Notes: generated from the sequence alone by a model not told the origin. Positions 1 through 20,861 are shown, counted from the stretch's first letter. The stretch: DNA of 64,000 nucleotides from Mugil cephalus (GCF_022458985.1 NC_061786.1:16684974-16748973); one strand, 5' to 3'. Numbers and translations: made by a program.

Positions 1-128
1 AATTAGATTAGATCAAGAGTCTGCAGCTTCGTTCAGAGTGAATCTCAAACTGATTTGAAATTCCTTCTGATCAAGCCAGGCTGTTGTGATTGAGGTGGAT
101 GTGACTTTTAATTTGATGCAGCAGCTGA

Positions 129-2715
<2,587 letters not shown>

Positions 2716-3304
2716 TGTGGAAAGACGAAAAAGATCCTGAGATCGGGATCCAAATCAGGAGTAAAAACAGAAGACGGGGGGGAGGGGAGGGGGACAGTTT
2801 TTGGGACGTCTAACCCACATCGCCTGCCAATCAAACTCTTAAGAAGAAGAAGGAAAAAAAAACATTGTCGAAGTACCTTTTCTCTTTCCTCTGAGACGTG
2901 ATGGAAGCGTGGTTGACGGATGGATCTCACCTTAAAGCGAGGATCTGCTCTTTCAGACGTGCCGGAGGATCCGCAGTCTACTCCGAAATGATCCGAGGGC
3001 CTCGTCCTGCTCGTATTCTTCCTCTGCAGCTTGTTGGTTTAGGTCTCGTTAGCGGGTAGCTCTGATGGCGCTACGTAAACCCTGCAGCCGGCCCATCGAG
3101 TCCTTGCAGTTTTTAAACAGTTCCTCGTTACACAGATTGTTTGCTTCGGCTCCTGGTCAGCAGCGTAACACTCTGTACAGCCCCCACCCCACCCCATCCC
3201 AACCCCACTTCTTTTGGTGTTGCACTTCGATCCGTCTGGTCCAACATAGAGAGGATCTCAGTACTAAATGTTCTATATCTTTGCTCTTATTACCACCCAC
3301 TGAC

Positions 3305-3408
3305 CCCTCTCCTCTCCTCTCCTCTCCTCTCCTCTCCTCTCCTCTCCTCTCCTCTCCTCTCCTCTCCTCTCCCCTCCTCTCCCCTCCTCTCCCCTCCCCT
3401 CCTCTCTC
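3305..3408. repeat. (CCTCT)n microsatellite, about 20 units
   Basis: A polypyrimidine pentamer array interrupted only near its right end by CCCCT variants. It lies in the predicted stag1 3' UTR, so the transcript would carry a long CU-rich stretch, and the DNA is a polypurine/polypyrimidine tract. Confidence 0.95.
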
Positions 3409-3469
3409 TGTTCGCCATCTCTGAGTCCGTGTATGTGGTGATGCTGGTGTGTGACGTGCGTGTAAAGTG

Positions 3470-3500
3470 TTGGTGGTGGTGGTGGTGGTGATGATGATGA
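3470..3500. repeat. (TGG)n/(TGA)n trinucleotide tract
   Basis: Seven or so TGG triplets followed by four TGA triplets, within the predicted stag1 3' UTR. No coding meaning. Confidence 0.85.
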
Positions 3501-4269
3501 CTGTTGAATAGTGGCACATGCACGCAGAGGTTGACAGCTGTAGGCCGACCCGGAGGAAGCGACGTCTTGTGTGTGAGTGGCGTCGAAGCGAAGCGAGTGT
3601 TGTTGTTTGACAGACCTTCTCAAATCTTGGAAAAACTTCTGCGCACACACACACACCCACACACACCTGAGTAACGGCTTTTTGAAGTAAAAGGAAAAAA
3701 AAAAGTTTTAAAAAAAAAAAAGACAAACATATTTTCAATTCTGTAGCTTTAGTACTAAAGTTTTAAAAATCAAGTGTGTTTTTTTGTTTTTGTCTGATGT
3801 TTGTACAGCTTTTTTCTTGAATACGTATCTTGTTTGTTGCCAAATCGTGGCCTACATACTTACAGTATACCCCTCCCACACACACACACGTGTAATGTTC
3901 AGTATTACAGCAGATGATCTGTTACCGTTACAGGTGAAGCCTTTGTTTTGTTTAGTTTTTTTGCACCTGCACACAGTGTTACCCGATCTGCGGTTCGCTC
4001 TCATTGTTCATATCCAGCGCGACGATGGTTCTTTACGAAGTCGTGACAGATTTGTTTGAATGTGTTTTGAATGTGTATTCACCCCCTCTGTTGGTCAGTC
4101 AGTTATTTACATCCTCTGCTCATCGGCTGGTTTGGCAGTCCTGTAAATATCAAGAGACAATTGGATCTTTTCTGCAGTGCAGTTGACATCAGTTGCCCTA
4201 AAATACTCTAAAAGCCTGTTTTGTTTCTTCTTTTTTTTTGTTTTCTTTTCTGTGAACTAAATTCTTTTT

Positions 4270-4280
4270 AATAAAATAAA
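4270..4280 (+). terminator. stag1: Polyadenylation signals for stag1 (AATAAA twice)
   Basis: Two overlapping AATAAA hexamers lie about 1.55 kb after the stag1 stop. A T-rich and GT-rich stretch follows at 4298-4318, as expected downstream of a cleavage site. Placement is by motif only. Confidence 0.55.
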
Positions 4281-4405
4281 ATCTGTAATCAATTTATGGG
4301 GACGTTTGTGACTTTATTTTAAACCTCAGGTTAGTAGGACACATGCATTTTGTCTAACCGACCTTCCTGGAGGGGACACGTCACCCCATGTGTCCTAATG
4401 CAGTT

Positions 4406-4773
4406 GTTAGCTTTAGCTTAGCATAGGCGCTTTCAATGTTCACTAAAGAGATAAATAAACTCAAAAATTTTCCTAATTACTTCTTGTTACCTATATATTC
4501 GCATCGAGTACAAATGTCACTTAACACGAAGGGCAAATAAAGATGTGGGACTATTTTCCGACAAAGCACCGCTGCCAGGCGCAAGGACACCACGCAGCAC
4601 CTGAAAACCCCCAACTTCCGCTAACACACCGGCGTGACTGGTTTTCAGGTGCACTCGATGTGAATGTACAGGCCACAAGATGTAATTAGGAAAATTCTTG
4701 AGTTATCACTTTTCCGAACGACTGGCTAATTGGGAACGCTACATTACAGCGCTTATGCTAAGCTAAAGCTAAC
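4406..4773. mobile_element. Foldback (palindromic) non-autonomous element, 368 bp
   Basis: The outer arms 4406-4431 and 4748-4773 are reverse complements at 25 of 26 bases (GTTAGCTTTAGCTTAGCATA core). A second pair lies inside: 4465-4480 (TTTTCCTAATTAC) with 4682-4697 (GTAATTAGGAAAA). A third, 4600-4611 with 4640-4651 (ACCTGAAAACC / GGTTTTCAGGT), brackets a short centre. This nested symmetry is that of a foldback or MITE-type element. It encodes nothing and lies in the stag1-pccb intergenic gap. Family not identified. Confidence 0.75.
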
Positions 4774-5217
4774 ACCTGTGCTGGCGGATTACTACAATGG
4801 CTGAACCTATTTTCTCCCTTATCCAAGGGAATATGGTGAGTGACTGTATTTCACGTAGGTGTGTAGGTGCGTAGCCCTTTTAGGGTCAGGTTAGCAATCA
4901 CAACAGAAGTAATTTAAGGTTGAATAGCCTCATGTTATTTATCTCGTGTCTGCATGGTCGCACATTTACATGACCTGCTCCTTGGTGTCCACAGGCGAGC
5001 ACGTTCCCGCCAGCTGACAGAGCGCGCGCGTGGGAAAATATGTCTTCCGGGTATTCACACACTGGACAGAAGAGCCATCCACTTCCTTGGGTCCAAACCG
5101 TCTCATTTTATTCTTATTGCTCCCAGAGATCTCATCATTTTGTATTTGTCAAACTCTTCATACAACTATTTGCTACAAACTTTTCTACAAATAAAACAAT
5201 TAGTAGTGAGTCCATGA
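4774..5217. other. Intergenic spacer between stag1 and pccb 3' ends
   Basis: About 0.45 kb between the foldback element and the predicted pccb polyadenylation site. Bases 4780-5060 include a short GC-richer patch (GAGCGCGCGCGTGGG near 5019). I see no exon, RNA gene or recognisable repeat. Confidence 0.5.
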
Positions 5218-5223
5218 TTTATT
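5218..5223 (-). terminator. pccb: Polyadenylation signal for pccb (AATAAA on - strand)
   Basis: TTTATT on the + strand reads AATAAA on the - strand, 550 bases past the pccb stop. It gives a 3' UTR of ordinary length and is the clearest hexamer in the gap. Confidence 0.45.
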
Positions 5224-5772
5224 TTACAAGTGGCAGAGCAGAGAACTACCACAGAGAGAAGGCACAGTTCCAGGGATTTCAGTGGTTTTCTTGACCCGAA
5301 CAGAGGACTTCAATTGCATTTGAAAGCACCGCACTGTAAAAGAACAACTAACAACTTTGAATACACTGTACAAGTCACAACAGACTACAGTATGTTTTTC
5401 ATATTGCATGATCAAACCATATATCGCAAAATTTTATATCAACACTTTTTACCAATATGGCCGCTGCCGATGTGACAGTGGTTTAATTATTTAATACAGG
5501 TGGTAAGATGTGAAGATTCACGTCCCGTGTGAAACACAAACAGTGAGTTAGGAGGGGAAGAAATCAGGGAGTGATCTTGTTTTCAGTGGAGTGGTGAACA
5601 GCAAGGAGTAACGGAAATATCATGACAGCTAACATCTGCTCGGCAGGCTCCCAACGTTGTCGTCACCACTGAGGTACCACCGCAGTTCACTTGAAAGTAG
5701 ATTCGATACGAGTAAAATCCTGCACCGAGTGCCTTTTGATAGTGTTAATGCTGAAACCGCCTGCGTGTTGTT

Positions 5773-12819
<7,047 letters not shown>

Positions 12820-12829
12820 TGCTTCGCGT

Positions 12830-12960
12830 GTTCTCGTATGACAGCGGTCCCGGAAATGAGAAGCGGATGTTTGAGCCAATAGCGAGTGAGGGGCGAGCTC
12901 TGACAGCCAATCAGAAGGAAGGATTTACTTGCAGCGGCAGGTGGGCGGGACCTCAGGTTT
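12830..12960 (-). promoter_or_regulatory. pccb: Putative pccb promoter with CCAAT and GC boxes
   Basis: Just upstream of the pccb start are two CCAAT boxes (12876-12880 and 12907-12911), an ETS-like CCGGAAAT at 12849-12856, and a GC-box GGTGGGCGGGACC near 12940-12952. There is no TATA box. This is the usual make-up of a housekeeping promoter. The transcription start is not fixed by the sequence. Confidence 0.5.
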
Positions 12961-14150
12961 TCTCATAATCTGAACATGGGGACGTTTTAGCCCTGAGTTT
13001 AGGCTGTCAGGTAGACCTTCCTAACAATCAGACAGCTGAGGCGAGCGCCACAACAGATCAGTGAACTTATCCAATATGATGACACAATTCAATTTTCCTA
13101 CACTCCATGTGGTGCACATGATTTACTGTCTCAACCACATGTCACTAAAACAAACACTTCGTTTATTTGCTCACAAATCAAACTATATTCTTAAATGTGC
13201 TTCAATTAGCACATTAGAACAGATGTTTGATTTGAGATGTGTTTTAAATATGTGACTTTGACGCGATTAAATCATTTAATACTTAAAGGACAAACAAAAA
13301 AAAGGAAATAGCTGCAATCAAATAAAACAGCGTGTCATGTATAGTAGATATATGTTGGTTATGCTATTTAATCAAGCGATATTTCAAGTTTTACGGGTCA
13401 TAAAACTTGGGGGTTTATGTTTTAATTTTTGTTGTTTTTCTGTTAAAGTGTGGCGTCCTCTTAAGTGATATAACGGAAATGAGATAAAATACTGTAGGTT
13501 TTACTTGTCATATGGACAGTTAGTAAAATACACAGTGAAATGTATTTTCATATCTGCAGCCAGGAGAAAAAATGTACTACTGTAAAAACAGTAACAATTC
13601 CACACAGCACACAAAATAATAATAAAAAAATATATAAGTATAAATGTAAATAAAATATAAAATTTAAACTTGGAATGTAAACTTAACATGCATACAATAT
13701 TTTAAAGCAGCTGTGTAAATAATACTTAAAAGACGACTTATGTGAACCCTAATTATCATTATCACCAGTGGCCAGAACATTTGCACAATTACGGCGGTCT
13801 ATAGGTCAGTGCTGATTAATAATTATTATTATATCTTTAGCCTAATAGCATAATTGCCATATTTTAAGTCATATTTGAACGTTTAGAAACAAGAAAAAAC
13901 ACAACTTCTAGCAAAGATATTGGTATTTTTACAGTAAGTCAAAAAAAATAATTAGGCAATTAATTGCATTTATTTTTGTATTTCATTTTATGTTTTTATT
14001 TAGTGAGGATAAACTTTTTTGGAAGAAAACTGAAACTTGCAAGTAGTAAATTATTGTTTCATTAAGCAGTAATAAAAATGAAGTGAATGAGGACCTAACG
14101 GGACCTAACAGAGAACGTGGACCTTGGCTACACTACGGTAACCAGGGTAA
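12961..14150. other. Intergenic AT-rich spacer between pccb and msl2
   Basis: AT-rich sequence, especially 13250-14060. No coding frame, RNA gene or recognised transposon is visible. Confidence 0.55.
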
Positions 14151-14159
14151 CTGAGGGAA

Positions 14160-15037
14160 GTCTCGCGTGATGATGATCATGCCTGTCGCGAGGGGTTGAT
14201 GCGAGGAAAAGTGGAAAATCCAGTGATTGATGCGATTGTTAAACGGCAAGTTAGCTATGTTTCGGTCACCATGCGTCAAGAATTAGAGCAAAACGTACAA
14301 ACATCGCAGGACTTCAATTTGCAGCCTGCATTTTGCTCCAGTGTGTGAGTTATAAGGCGGCCCTGGGGGGGTTAGTCAGTGATACCGTTCAATCTTCGCT
14401 AGCAAATTTGGCTAGCCATGCTAACACTAGCTGGTTAGCTTTGTTTACATCGAGTACGCGCCGGGGGTTTGTTTGCTAATTACTAGCCAAACTACGTTGT
14501 GGTCGCATCGGCGGCTCCGTTGTCCCATTTGACGTCGACGGGGAGACAGCGTTGGCAGTAAACGGCCTCTATGGATATCACCAACCATCTCTTGTGCAAA
14601 ACGCTTGCCTGATGTAGTAAGCTAACGTTAGCTACACAATGCTAACCTTTTGATCATGGGTCGTTTGACGACTTGGCTGGACGTTAGCCTTTAGGCTGCG
14701 TTGGGGATGTGCGTTATTGCAAAACAGGGTCTAATCAGCCCGGCATACGAGAAACCTGGATTGTGATCCGACAGAGCTCCTCGGTATAAACCGGCAACGC
14801 GAACGTTAGCTAGCCACCTGCCGAGCTAGCCGATGTTGTGCGCGTTAATGGATAACCGCCTCACCACGTTCGGTGTCTCTTATTGTGGGTATTATTAATT
14901 CGTAGTTGATTTCTGCATCGTCACGCTGGAGTGAGTGATTGTTGCACCGCCGGGGCAGTTTCTGTTTCCTCAATTTTTAACACCCATCGCCGCGAGCGGC
15001 AGGATTGTGTTTCCCGGAGGCTGCGGAGTGCACCGCT
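14160..15037 (+). promoter_or_regulatory. msl2: CpG-rich promoter and 5' UTR region of msl2
   Basis: CpG density rises sharply at about 14160 and stays high to the msl2 start. The stretch contains a CRE-like TTTGACGTCG at 14528-14537 and several GCTAGC/CTAGC repeats. No TATA box is placed convincingly. This is a CpG-island type promoter on the msl2 side of the 2.2-kb gap; pccb has its own compact promoter at the other end. Confidence 0.5.
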
Positions 15038-18000
15038 ATGAACCCCGTTAATGCAACCGCTCTGTACGTGTCCGCCAGCCGGGCCGTGCTGCAGTGCGAC
15101 CCACGACAGCCTCACACCTTCGCAGATATGTACACGCTACTGCCCTTCTTCCGACAGTCCCTCGCATGTCTTGTTTGTGGTAAGCATCCTAAAAGCAACA
15201 TTATTGCATAAGAGCAGTGCACATCACAGTTTCACTGTTTGTGTGGTCCGATCGCAGGAGTATGTTTGGTTTTGTGAGTTGGATGGATTTTTATCATAAC
15301 GCTATTCATATCGACTCTCCGTGGGCGTGCAGCAGTTGACACAATTTGTCGCGCTCACCACCGTGGTCTCCTTAGCAACCGAGGCTGAGCCCCAGTCATC
15401 TGTCCTCTCGACAAGACAGACGACTCCTCTGTTGTTGTGCCTGCTGCAGAGCCATGTGTTTCCTATTCATGCTTTATTTACTCACCAAGCGTAGCTGGTG
15501 GAAAATCAAATCTGGCACAGCTTGCATCAAGAGGCGGACAGTTTTTCACAGAATGATGACAAATGTCAACTGTTCTCACCTCCGGCGGTTTTGTTGTGAT
15601 TATTTGGGTTTTTTGTTGAAATATTTTCTTAATCCGAACTGCATTTACAGAAAATAATTTAATGAAACAGTGTACTCACTATGCAACTCTGATGTATATA
15701 TCTGCTCTTTCCCCTTTTCTTTTTTTTTCTTATTTATTTATTTGTGCAGTCTTATTTTTATGCTAATTTAAGTTCTGTGTTTTTGTATAAGTGAGCAACG
15801 TGACTGGAGTAAAATTCCTTGTGTGTGCACACATGCTTCTACTATTTAGACTTCACCAACCGAATATAGTTGGTTTCTGGGTTGTTATTCAAACTGATCC
15901 ATATTAATGCTTTGCTTATTCAAGAATGTAATTACCAGACTGATGTTCTAATCCAATTGTTTTGATGAGGCACTGCGATGTGCAACCGAACATGTGCTGT
16001 GGCTGCTGTGCATTTGCGAAAACTTGATAAACAAGTCTTGCTTTTGTCTCAGGTAAACTGCTTGAGGATCCCATTTCCCCAACACACCCAGAGTGTCAGC
16101 ATTACGTCTGCTTGGGCTGCAAAGGCCAGAAGATGCAGATCAGGCCGTCGTGCAGCCGCTGTAAGGACTATTCCTGCTTCCAGGAAAACAAGCAGCTCTC
16201 TTTACTGGTGAAGGGCTACAGGAAGCTCTGTCTCTATGTGACTCACTCGCCGTTGCTGCAGTCAATCAGCAGCCACGTAGGAGGGTCGCCAGAAGTCATG
16301 GCCTTGTTGGAGGAGGTGCTGATGTCACACGCAGAGGAGACGGAGGACCCGAGCTTTGTACAGGAAGATGTGAAACCCGGTCCTGAATCTCTTACCCCGA
16401 CAGAAGCACCGCCTGCTCCTGCGGAGCTCTCGGCTGTGCCCCAGAGCTCCTCGTCTGATCCTCCGTGTTCCAATGGACCCCGGGAATGCAATGGAGAATT
16501 GCTAGAGGACCTAGATCCTTCCTCTCCTGAGCTGGAAGTGTGTGATCCGGTAGAAGAGCAGCCACAGGCAGGCCTGTCTGTATCCAGTACTGCTTGTAGT
16601 GGTTTGGAACTGAATTTGACCACCGGACCTTTAGCCCCAACACCAGGCACCGTATGCTCACTCAGGGACGGGGATTCTAGTAGCAGGGAGCTGGAGGAGG
16701 GAGAGGTGTTGCTCCTCAGCGTGGAGGAGGTGTTACAGACATTGGATCCCCTCCAGCCTGGTCGAGACTCTCTTCACACACAGTCGGAAAGGACGCACAC
16801 TCACACACACATATCCACGGACAGAGCGCACACTCAAATGTACATACAGCTGGACGCAGCTCACAACTACACACAGATCCAAACGGGCAGGACTAACTCA
16901 GCGGCAGGCCACGGTGCTCACACAAACACATCCTCCTTCGACCCCCCTCCGACGTCCAAGCCCCCGCCTGTCCGCGTCAATCGTAAGCGGTCTCGTTCGG
17001 AGAGCGACAGGGAAAAGGTGAAACCTCTCCCCATCGCCTCCATCCTGCAGGGCTCCTCCTCAAATTCACATACTCCAAACCCCGCCCACACGCAACACAC
17101 GCAGCCGCTTGCACCATCCCTGACAGTACCAGCCCACACATACTCGTCTCTTCCGAACGGGGCACCTCCTAAGCCCAGCCGCCCAGCGCCGAACCACAAC
17201 AAAGGTGCGAGGAAGCACGTGGACCCTAGCGCTAAGAAGCCCCACGCCAAGGCCCGCAGCGGCGGAGGATCCAAGAACAAGGACAGAAGCAAAGACCAGC
17301 GGTTGATGTCGGGCTGCCTGGTGCCCCCGATGCCCGTCAGGACTCCATATAAGAAGCCGGTGGAGAAGAAGGGTTGTAAATGTGGCAGGGCTACCCAGAA
17401 CCCGTCTGTGTTAACCTGCAGAGGGCAGCGCTGTCCCTGTTACTCAAACCGCAAGGTGAGAGACTGTGACCGTCCTCAGAACCTCACACTCTGAAAGTGT
17501 AATGCTGTCATTCTTATTAAAACGTGGTTGTGTATAGATGTTGGGTATGTGTAAACACTTGGTAATGATGCCACTTACTCTCTTTTTTTTTAAATGTCTT
17601 GGCTCTTTGGTTTTTATTTGTGCACGGCTGATTTAAAATCAGAATGTATTAACAGAAACTGCCACGTTTGACTTAAAATCAGATTGTTCACAAATTTAAA
17701 ACCTAAACCTCCACTGATTTATTATATATTTACAAGGCAACCTTGGTACATAACGTGTCGTGTTGTCGTCCATCTTCCATTTTCCGTCTCAGGCGTGCTT
17801 GGACTGCATCTGTCGAGGCTGCCAGAACTCCTACATGGCCAACGGCGAGAAGAAGCTCGAGGCCTTCGCCGTGCCGGAGAAAGCCTTGGAGCAGACGCGG
17901 CTCACGCTCGGCATCAACCTCACGAGCATCACGGCGGCGGCGGCGCTCCGCAACCCGGCGACCACCAGCATCCGCGCCAACACCCTCCTCAACGTCGCCA

Positions 18001-18095
18001 CGGCGACCGGGACCCCCGTGACCACGGCGTACCTGTCCCCCAGCCCCCCGCAGGAGCCCAACTACGAGGAGAGCCTGGAGCTGCTGATCGGATGA
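15038..18095 (+). CDS. msl2: E3 ubiquitin ligase MSL2 (male-specific lethal 2 homologue); complete, 3 exons
   Basis: MSL2 is the RING subunit of the MSL complex, which acetylates histone H4 lysine 16; it also ubiquitylates histone H2B. Coding exons are 15038-15179, 16053-17455 and 17793-18095, giving 615 residues (human about 577). The start MNPVNATALY matches the family. RING ligands are visible as C44, C47, C62, H64, C67, C70, C81 and C84. The middle has LLLSVEEVL and RKRSRSESD followed by a basic Lys-rich stretch. A Cys-rich CXC domain begins at about residue 489 (CKCGRATQNP, then RCPCYSNRK) and runs over the exon 2/3 border (ACLDCICRGCQNSY). This domain binds DNA in the fly protein. The end (LTSITAAAALR onward) is Ala/Thr-rich and differs from human. 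Residues near 240-290 include His-Thr runs encoded by a CA repeat. Fish have msl2a and msl2b; which one this is was not determined. Confidence 0.97.
16770..16890 (+). repeat. msl2: CA-rich microsatellite inside the msl2 coding exon
   Basis: Short CACACA and CACTCACACACACA runs lie in frame in exon 2 and encode ERTHTHTHIS and similar His/Thr-rich pieces. The frame stays open throughout. The segment falls in the poorly conserved linker between the RING and CXC domains. Confidence 0.8.
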
Positions 18096-18848
18096 GGGGC
18101 CGGGACTCGTAGAAACGGACAGCTCGGTGCCGATTGAATGTGACGGCCGATCGTTTTGTGTCTGTCAGACAACCTGCACTTCCCCTCTTTTCGGGGAGGC
18201 ATCTAAGGCAGCTATGGGTCTGTCCTGTCCTGTAACCTGCTCTTCTTCTGTGTTGGAAAAATGCTGAGTAGTAAGACTAGCATGGGTGTGCCAAAGCCTC
18301 CTGTATTGTGCCTGTGTGCCGGTGTGTATTGTTGCCTGTCTGTAGTTAAACACTTATACTCGGTTCCAAGGCTGTTCTGTAATCCAGAGGTGCTTTTTTT
18401 TTTTTTTTTTTTTTTCCACAGACATACTGTAAGAGGCAATAGAAACCCAGAACAGGTTTTGTGCGTTCGTTTAGAGATTCATGTTTATGTATGTGTGACT
18501 TTTTTTTTTTTTTTTTTTTGTCTTTTAATACATTGGGTGCATAACGACATAAGTGCATCGTCATATCGAGGTTACTGCAGTTTGTGTGTATAAGAAATGC
18601 ATAACTGGTATCAGGACAGCCCTTAACTTACTAATCCTTAAAACTGTATGTGTTCACTTCTTAATCGTGAATGACTCTTGTGACTAATCTATGGAGATCG
18701 CTTGTCTCACACTAGACTGTATGCCTTTTCTAGCTCATTAATTCACTCGATCCAAGTACTGTTAATGAATTTGTCTTAATGAACTTGACTGATGCAGGCA
18801 TTGTACAGGCAGCGACATAATGTCAAAGCACTTGGCTGGCTCCACGGT

Positions 18849-18901
18849 TTGTGTGTGTGTGTGTGTGTACGAGTGTGTGTGTGTGTGTGTGTGTACGAGT
18901 G
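18849..18901. repeat. (TG)n microsatellite with TACGAG interruption
   Basis: Two TG runs separated by TACGAG, and followed by a second TACGAG, in the predicted msl2 3' UTR. The duplicated interruption suggests that the unit run-plus-spacer was itself copied. Confidence 0.9.
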
Positions 18902-19804
18902 TGTATGAGTATGTGCCTGCTGAGATTTACTGTAGTGTCAGCAGGGAGGTGGATGGTGGGTTGTAAGCACTTAGTCTGATTGATTGGCCAAATTACAACT
19001 GAAACCGTTCTTGGTTACCATAGCAATAGGAGCCTCTCCGCTCGCTCGCGTGCGCACACAGTTGTTTACAGTATTTATCCGTTTCTAGACCACACCTGAC
19101 CGTCTTCAAAAAAAAAAACACGCCGCGACGTTTCGATCACAGGATTGTACTTGACTCTGTGTGTGTCTGTGTGTAGATAAACTGAAGCCATAGTTTGTCA
19201 TTAACGGGACAAAAACAAAAAAAAAATGTCCTCTTGTGTGTGCATTATTTGCCTCGCCCCCTTTCCACGCCCCTCCCTCCCTTCCCTCCCTCCCCCACCA
19301 CAGCTGTAGTGTCCCGATCAGAGACCAACCCAGAAACTATTTTTGATACCAAGCGCTTTGAGATTTGGTACCGCCGCCCTTTTTCGTTTCGGTTCAATCG
19401 GAGTGAAGCCCTCCTATAACCCGAGAGGCTGCGTGTCGTCAGTGTTTTGTGTTTACCGTCTTCAGCTGTAACTACAGATGCGTTTGTCGGTCCTGTCGTG
19501 GTGACCAAAAAAAGAGACTGAAAAGGAGACAGAGAGTGGGTGGACTCAGGCTGACCAAACAAAACACCTATGGTTCTCCACTCATAGATCAGGAAGGAGC
19601 AGATGGATTACAAATCTGATCTATCTTCCTGCGTGCGTGTTTCAAAATGTATTTCTTTTGGGCATTACTTGAACCCCGATTAGTTTTTGGTATCGTTTTT
19701 TTTTTTTTTTCTTTCTTTTTTAATGTAAAAACTCTTGTTTGAGGAGTGACTATTATTGCTGAAACATTCACTGCCATATTATGGAAACATGTAATACAAC
19801 ATGA

Positions 19805-19810
19805 ATTAAA
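19805..19810 (+). terminator. msl2: Polyadenylation signal for msl2 (ATTAAA)
   Basis: ATTAAA is followed within 25-50 bases by a strong T/GT-rich element (GGTGTCTTTTTTTGTTGTTG at 19836-19855), the expected order for a cleavage site. AATAAA itself is not seen earlier in a better context. Confidence 0.55.
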
Positions 19811-20157
19811 TGATAGTTTTTTACTTTTTCAGTTCGGTGTCTTTTTTTGTTGTTGTTGCATTCAAGTCCAGCCCATCTAAGGTTATTAACTGAACACTGC
19901 AATAGACCGAGAAGTGTAAACATTGTTACAGGTTACTTCGAAGTAAATTAAATCGACAAAAAACCATTAAAACAAGGGGAGCTTGACAACATGCTAACAG
20001 GCTAACATTTGCTAACATCCTGACACAGTGACACCAGCGTTATGGCAGTTTACCCTGAGGAGATTATGTCTGAACATGTTCATTCAATAGTTTCTCAGAC
20101 ATCCCACTCCAAACCACAAACATCATGGTGGCACTAGGGGAAACGTCAGGGGCAGGA

Positions 20158-20163
20158 TTTATT
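20158..20163 (-). terminator. tnfsf10: Polyadenylation signal for the tnfsf10-like gene (AATAAA on - strand)
   Basis: TTTATT on the + strand, about 700 bases past the stop codon of the - strand gene. It leaves only about 0.3 kb between this site and the predicted end of msl2. Motif-based only. Confidence 0.4.
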
Positions 20164-20844
20164 GCCTGGAAACCACAAATGTATCCACACATTTTTCATT
20201 CCTATTCACCCAGTAATTGCTGGCGACGTTACTACTTGTATCTGTAGGTGATGAGAGGATGAGGATGGATGTCAAACCACGCACACTGCAGGAGTGTATC
20301 GAGATACGCGGGTCACAGGGCTTCCCTTCAACGCATTCTTTCAAGGCACAGGAAATTAAACAGTAAAAAAATATAAAATAGCTTCATTCATAATGCTGAA
20401 CAAGTAAAATCTTGTCCGTTTTTTTTTGTTTTGTTTTTTTGTTTTTTATAAAAACTTGTGTCATGTGTCCGACGCCGCCGTCATTTCCTCCTCTTCCGTT
20501 AACGGTTCTGCCTGCAGGCAGAACGCGGCATTTGATCCGCTGCGGCGCTCCGAGTCCCACGTCCTCTGAATGCACCACGTAATCCGTGTTTTACCGTCTC
20601 ACGGTGCAGTTCTGTTCACCAGCCTTAAAAACGGAATTAATATCCTGCGTGAGGGCGTGACAGCGGCTCCTCTCCTGTGTTGTTTTGGCCGACTGAGCGC
20701 GTCCCACCGCGGCTGCTCCGTGGTCCGTGAAGAAGCCCCTTCAGTCATGCACCTTCAGACACCAACTCACTAAGCAAACCCCCCGACACTAGGGTCCACC
20801 TCTGCTAATGCCTCTTTCGCTTTCAGTCCAGGTCCTCCGCCTCC

Positions 20845-20861
20845 TTTTTTTTTTTTTTTTT
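20845..20861 (-). repeat. 17-base A run (on - strand) starting within the tnfsf10 stop codon
   Basis: On the + strand this is 17 T residues. The two As of the TAA stop are the first bases of the run on the coding strand, so length changes in the run cannot remove the stop. Confidence 0.9.

Larger units (their letters stand above)
2716..4290 (+). other. stag1: stag1 3' UTR with simple repeats
   Basis: About 1.6 kb of non-coding sequence follows the stag1 stop. It contains a CCTCT pentamer array, a TGG/TGA array, A-rich tracts at 3691-3720, and two overlapping AATAAA hexamers at 4270-4280. No splice structure or conserved frame is visible, so a single terminal-exon UTR is the simplest reading. 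The open frames across the CCTCT array are low-complexity artefacts. Confidence 0.6.
18096..19830 (+). other. msl2: msl2 3' UTR
   Basis: About 1.7 kb of non-coding sequence follows the stop. It contains T-runs at 18392-18416 and 18500-18519, a TG array at 18849-18901, and other T- and A-runs near 19110, 19210 and 19700. It ends at an ATTAAA hexamer followed by a GT-rich element. No intron is apparent. Confidence 0.55.

Noticed and set aside
3157..3738. 193-residue open frame on the - strand
   Set aside because: It runs through the CCTCT and TGG arrays and is made of Gly-Glu-Arg and His/Thr repeats; it lies antisense in the stag1 3' UTR with no conserved part.
16243..17292. - strand open frames of 89-135 residues
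   Set aside because: They are antisense shadows of the msl2 coding exon.
18999..19035. GGTTACCATAGCAAT considered as an RFX X-box
   Set aside because: It resembles the consensus but lies in the msl2 3' UTR, far from any promoter; such matches are expected by chance in this length of DNA.
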